From an uncultured Anaerobutyricum sp. (GTDB lineage: Bacteria > Bacillota > Clostridia > Lachnospirales > Lachnospiraceae), in contig NZ_CAKRCF010000018.1 in NCBI RefSeq assembly GCF_934307085.1, positions 1 to 53,162 on the forward strand: a stretch of 53,162 bases of DNA. Direction: 5' to 3'. The position numbers and the translations under genes are program-made. The notes beneath the pieces were generated by a model. The model saw nothing but the letters and a program-made list of their open reading frames with translations. It was not told where the DNA came from and searched no databases. This document shows, one piece after another, positions 50,988 to 53,162 of this stretch (position 1 is its first letter; the number at the start of each line of letters is the position of its first letter).

Positions 50988-52241
50988 TTATAATTTCAAA
51001 TCTTTAATATTTCTACAGTAGATTTCCTCTATAGTAAGGATATCCTGGATAAATTCATCAATAGAATGATAAGATTCCCATTTTACAAGCATTTCCCTGT
51101 TTAAAATGATAGAGAAACATTTAGCATTATGACGCTGTACATAATCGTCAATATCATCGTAATCAGGATAAGGAATGTCATCACAGATACGACCGAGCAT
51201 TGCACTGGCAGCAAATCCAATAAATTCACGAAGTGTAGTCAGGCAGAAGTCTTTGGCAAGACCCGGAATATTCTGATATTCCGGTTTGGAATCTTCTTTG
51301 CAGTACTGTGTGAAATATTCACAATACTTCATATAGGTTTCACGAATCATAAACAGGCAGTATGCTTTAAATTCCTTACGAGCTTCTTCTGTCTCAAATG
51401 GACGGAAAGCAGCGGCAGCATACTGTGCGATAAAGTTCGCGGTAAAATATCCCATATCATAAGCAAAAGGTCCGAAGAAGGAATATTCCATGTCGATTAC
51501 CTTTGCTTCAGTCTGGCTGGCAAAAATATTAGATGTATGTAAATCACAGTGAATCAGACACTCACCCTTAGACATAAAGAGATGTCTCAACTTCTGACGA
51601 GCTAAAAGCACAGCAGGGTCAGCGCAGATTCTCTTGGAAAATGTAACAAATTCCGGGTCAAGAGGTCGTCCAACGGTATCTTCCGGTGTTACACTTGTGA
51701 GGAACATACCGACTTCCATAATCTTTCGCATAGTTGTATTCATGAAATGAACACTCAGATCACGAAAACGCTTTGTATCTAAATAATATTCAGAAGTGTA
51801 AAACTGTGTTGCTGCCATATATCGTGCAATCTGATCTGCAAGCTTTGGATAAGTAACACCCTTTAAAAGCTGGAAGCGGGAGATTCGAAGATAGGAAACA
51901 TCTTCTGTAATAAATACACGATTCTCCTCATCACAGTCATATAACTTCGGAATCAGGTCCGGTACGATCGCAGCACAGATCTTCATGGCATCGTATTCCA
52001 GCTTATAGCGATTTAAATCCAAAGTAAAACTGCCCTTAGAACGAGCTTCCAGAGTAGACTGCTTTACAATCAAATGATGCTCTCCGTCAGAAACACGATA
52101 GACAAAGTTAATAAAACCATCTCCGTCTTCCTCTACAGTACCTTCTCCAATTGCAGAAACCTTAATATCTCCATCAGGATTAAAAAAATCGAGCCTTGAC
52201 TTCACATAATCAACGACATTCTCCTTTGATAGTGTAATCAA
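50988..52241 (-). CDS. mtnK: S-methyl-5-thioribose kinase-like protein, copy 2
   Basis: A 417-residue paralogue of the preceding kinase, with HCDLHTSN as the catalytic loop (Cys where copy 1 has Gly) and DMEYSFFGP. The N-terminus aligns with copy 1 from MITLSKENVV against MIILTKENIL. I therefore place the start at a TTG at 52241, with AGGGGGTGG a few bases upstream, rather than the GTG at 52250. The two copies are well diverged, which suggests different substrates rather than recent duplication. It begins 17 bases after the eutP stop. Confidence 0.8.
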   Translation of the reverse strand: MITLSKENVVDYVKSRLDFFNPDGDIKVSAIGEGTVEEDGDGFINFVYRVSDGEHHLIVKQSTLEARSKGSFTLDLNRYKLEYDAMKICAAIVPDLIPKLYDCDEENRVFITEDVSYLRISRFQLLKGVTYPKLADQIARYMAATQFYTSEYYLDTKRFRDLSVHFMNTTMRKIMEVGMFLTSVTPEDTVGRPLDPEFVTFSKRICADPAVLLARQKLRHLFMSKGECLIHCDLHTSNIFASQTEAKVIDMEYSFFGPFAYDMGYFTANFIAQYAAAAFRPFETEEARKEFKAYCLFMIRETYMKYCEYFTQYCKEDSKPEYQNIPGLAKDFCLTTLREFIGFAASAMLGRICDDIPYPDYDDIDDYVQRHNAKCFSIILNREMLVKWESYHSIDEFIQDILTIEEIYCRNIKDLKL

Positions 52242-52258
52242 GCCTACCACCCCCTGTT

Positions 52259-52738
52259 CTAATCAAAATAATCATCGGCATAGCGGCCTTTATTCTCTTC
52301 CCTGTACTTATTCACCATATCGTGGAATCCCTGAGATAAAGCCTCCACACCTTCTCCGGTATAGGAACTCACCTCAAAAATAGTCGTACATCCGGCAAGC
52401 TCCAGATAGGAACGAGCCTGCTTTGGATTCGAATCATCTTTGTCAATCTTCGTGATAACACCGACAACCGGTTTTTCAAACTTACTTGTAAGCCCGCCGG
52501 AAAACCAGCAATCCTCACTGCTGGAATCCTGTACCAGTCCGATAATATCCGCATCGTGGGAAGTGATGGTCAAAGAACCCCAGTATCCCCTCTGCTGCAT
52601 ATATTCCCCCGGCGTATCAATAAAATTGCCAATGTACTCCACTGCCTGCGTCTTATCATACTTAATCTCCTCATCAATAAGACGCTGAATCAGCGTAGTC
52701 TTGCCCGCTGCCGACGGACCAATTAACATAATTTTCAT
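52259..52738 (-). CDS. eutP: EutP/PduV-type small GTPase-like protein
   Basis: A 159-residue P-loop protein. GPSAAGKT at residues 7-14 is the Walker A motif, DTPGEY is the G3 box and TKID is the G4 box. PduV of Salmonella associates with microcompartments and may help their movement; EutP of related systems has been described as an acetate kinase. Both belong to this family, so either role is possible. It lies between pduU and the kinases on the same strand. Confidence 0.88.
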   Translation of the reverse strand: MKIMLIGPSAAGKTTLIQRLIDEEIKYDKTQAVEYIGNFIDTPGEYMQQRGYWGSLTITSHDADIIGLVQDSSSEDCWFSGGLTSKFEKPVVGVITKIDKDDSNPKQARSYLELAGCTTIFEVSSYTGEGVEALSQGFHDMVNKYREENKGRYADDYFD

Positions 52739-52856
52739 AAAAAAATAATCTCCAAACTAAAGTGTATCTATAATGCTAACAAATCAATTCCTAATAAAAT
52801 CTTATAGATAAGAAAAGTGGAAAATAATCTATCAGTCTATAATGCTGTCATTCTTA

Positions 52857-53162
52857 TCAAGTCTTCGTAATAGAAACGGTATCAAAACCGAGCTTATTAT
52901 AGAAGGTGGTAATAACACTGTTTAATGCAGACTCCACATTAGAAGTAGAACCTACAATAATAACAGAACCGGAAAAACGGTCTACAAAACCCAACTTAAT
53001 AGAAGCCGCCTTCGTACAAATATCTGCCGCAATAATTGTTGCCTCAGAAGGAGTGATTGTCAAAATACCAATCGCATCATGATAATCATCCGGCAGACCA
53101 AGCTTCTTATAAACAGAAGCCTTTGGACGGGTTACCATATGAGCAAGCGTAATCTGCTTACC
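52857..53162 (-). CDS. pduU: Microcompartment shell protein PduU/EutS (5' end outside window)
   Basis: 102 residues are visible of a circularly permuted BMC-domain protein. The frame runs through the right edge with [14 protein letters not shown], which matches the family's GKQVTLAHLIANP, so the first 15 or so residues are missing here. [29 protein letters not shown] and [15 protein letters not shown] are diagnostic. The N-terminal part forms a beta barrel that plugs the pore in PduU. The 118-base gap to eutP shows no clear terminator. Confidence 0.92.
   Translation of the reverse strand, partial: GKQITLAHMVTRPKASVYKKLGLPDDYHDAIGILTITPSEATIIAADICTKAASIKLGFVDRFSGSVIIVGSTSNVESALNSVITTFYNKLGFDTVSITKT

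Noticed and set aside
1..53162. CRISPR array
   Set aside because: I see no regularly spaced short repeats. The repeated elements present are dispersed hairpins, not an array.

Overview
This is a 53 kb stretch of a low-GC, Gram-positive, endospore-forming anaerobe. The sporulation genes, the T-box leader, the frequent GTG and TTG starts behind strong AGGAGG sites, and a cobalamin-dependent propanediol/glycerol (pdu) microcompartment cluster all fit Lachnospiraceae. Anaerobutyricum (Eubacterium) hallii or a close relative is my best guess, from gene content rather than any database match.

Region by region. (1) 1-7033 is a conserved housekeeping and sporulation block: yabP, yabQ, divIC, a tRNA with CAT anticodon, spoIIE, tilS, hpt, ftsH. 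This is the Bacillus gene order, including the tRNA before spoIIE. (2) 7034-7705 has no protein gene but carries two copies of a small C-rich RNA gene, each with its own promoter and terminator. (3) 7706-10599 holds a two-component system divergent from a secreted protein with two Ig-like repeats. (4) 10704-14497 is a NAD synthesis operon, nadA-nadB-nadC-niaR, with a NiaR operator at its promoter; the salvage gene pncB lies at 21960. (5) 14709-18258 has a MerR regulator and an esterase/CitMHS-transporter pair. (6) 18277-21960 is an accessory patch: a broken DUF3990 gene, an unknown gene, a chloramphenicol acetyltransferase and an IS605-type tnpB element with its right end. (7) 23413-30293 has an SH3-like exported protein, a T-box controlled ileS and glycogen phosphorylase. 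(8) 30766-53162 is the pdu system. A corrinoid-binding protein, a PocR-type histidine kinase and an AraC-type response regulator lead into pduQ. The main run follows: pduA-B-C-D-E-G-H-K(like)-eutJ(like)-flavoprotein-pduN-O-P-S-T. Beyond a small RNA candidate, on the opposite strand, are pduU (cut by the window edge), eutP/pduV and two tandem methylthioribose-kinase-like genes.

How the pdu genes work together: PduCDE dehydrates 1,2-propanediol (or glycerol) to the aldehyde using adenosylcobalamin. PduGH reactivates the enzyme, and PduO and PduS regenerate the cofactor. PduP oxidises the aldehyde to acyl-CoA and PduQ reduces it to alcohol, which recycles NAD. PduA, B, K, N, T and U form the shell. 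No pduL or pduW is present here.

The most unusual signal is a family of long hairpin elements (labelled LHE1-7 here) scattered between genes. Several share a conserved asymmetric core, while the arms around it differ completely between copies yet remain self-complementary. Other candidates for something undescribed are the twin C-rich RNAs, two tandem hairpins with identical GGTGAGAG loops between pduB and pduC, a compact structured RNA after pduT, and a stand-alone corrinoid protein that may feed the pdu sensor kinase.
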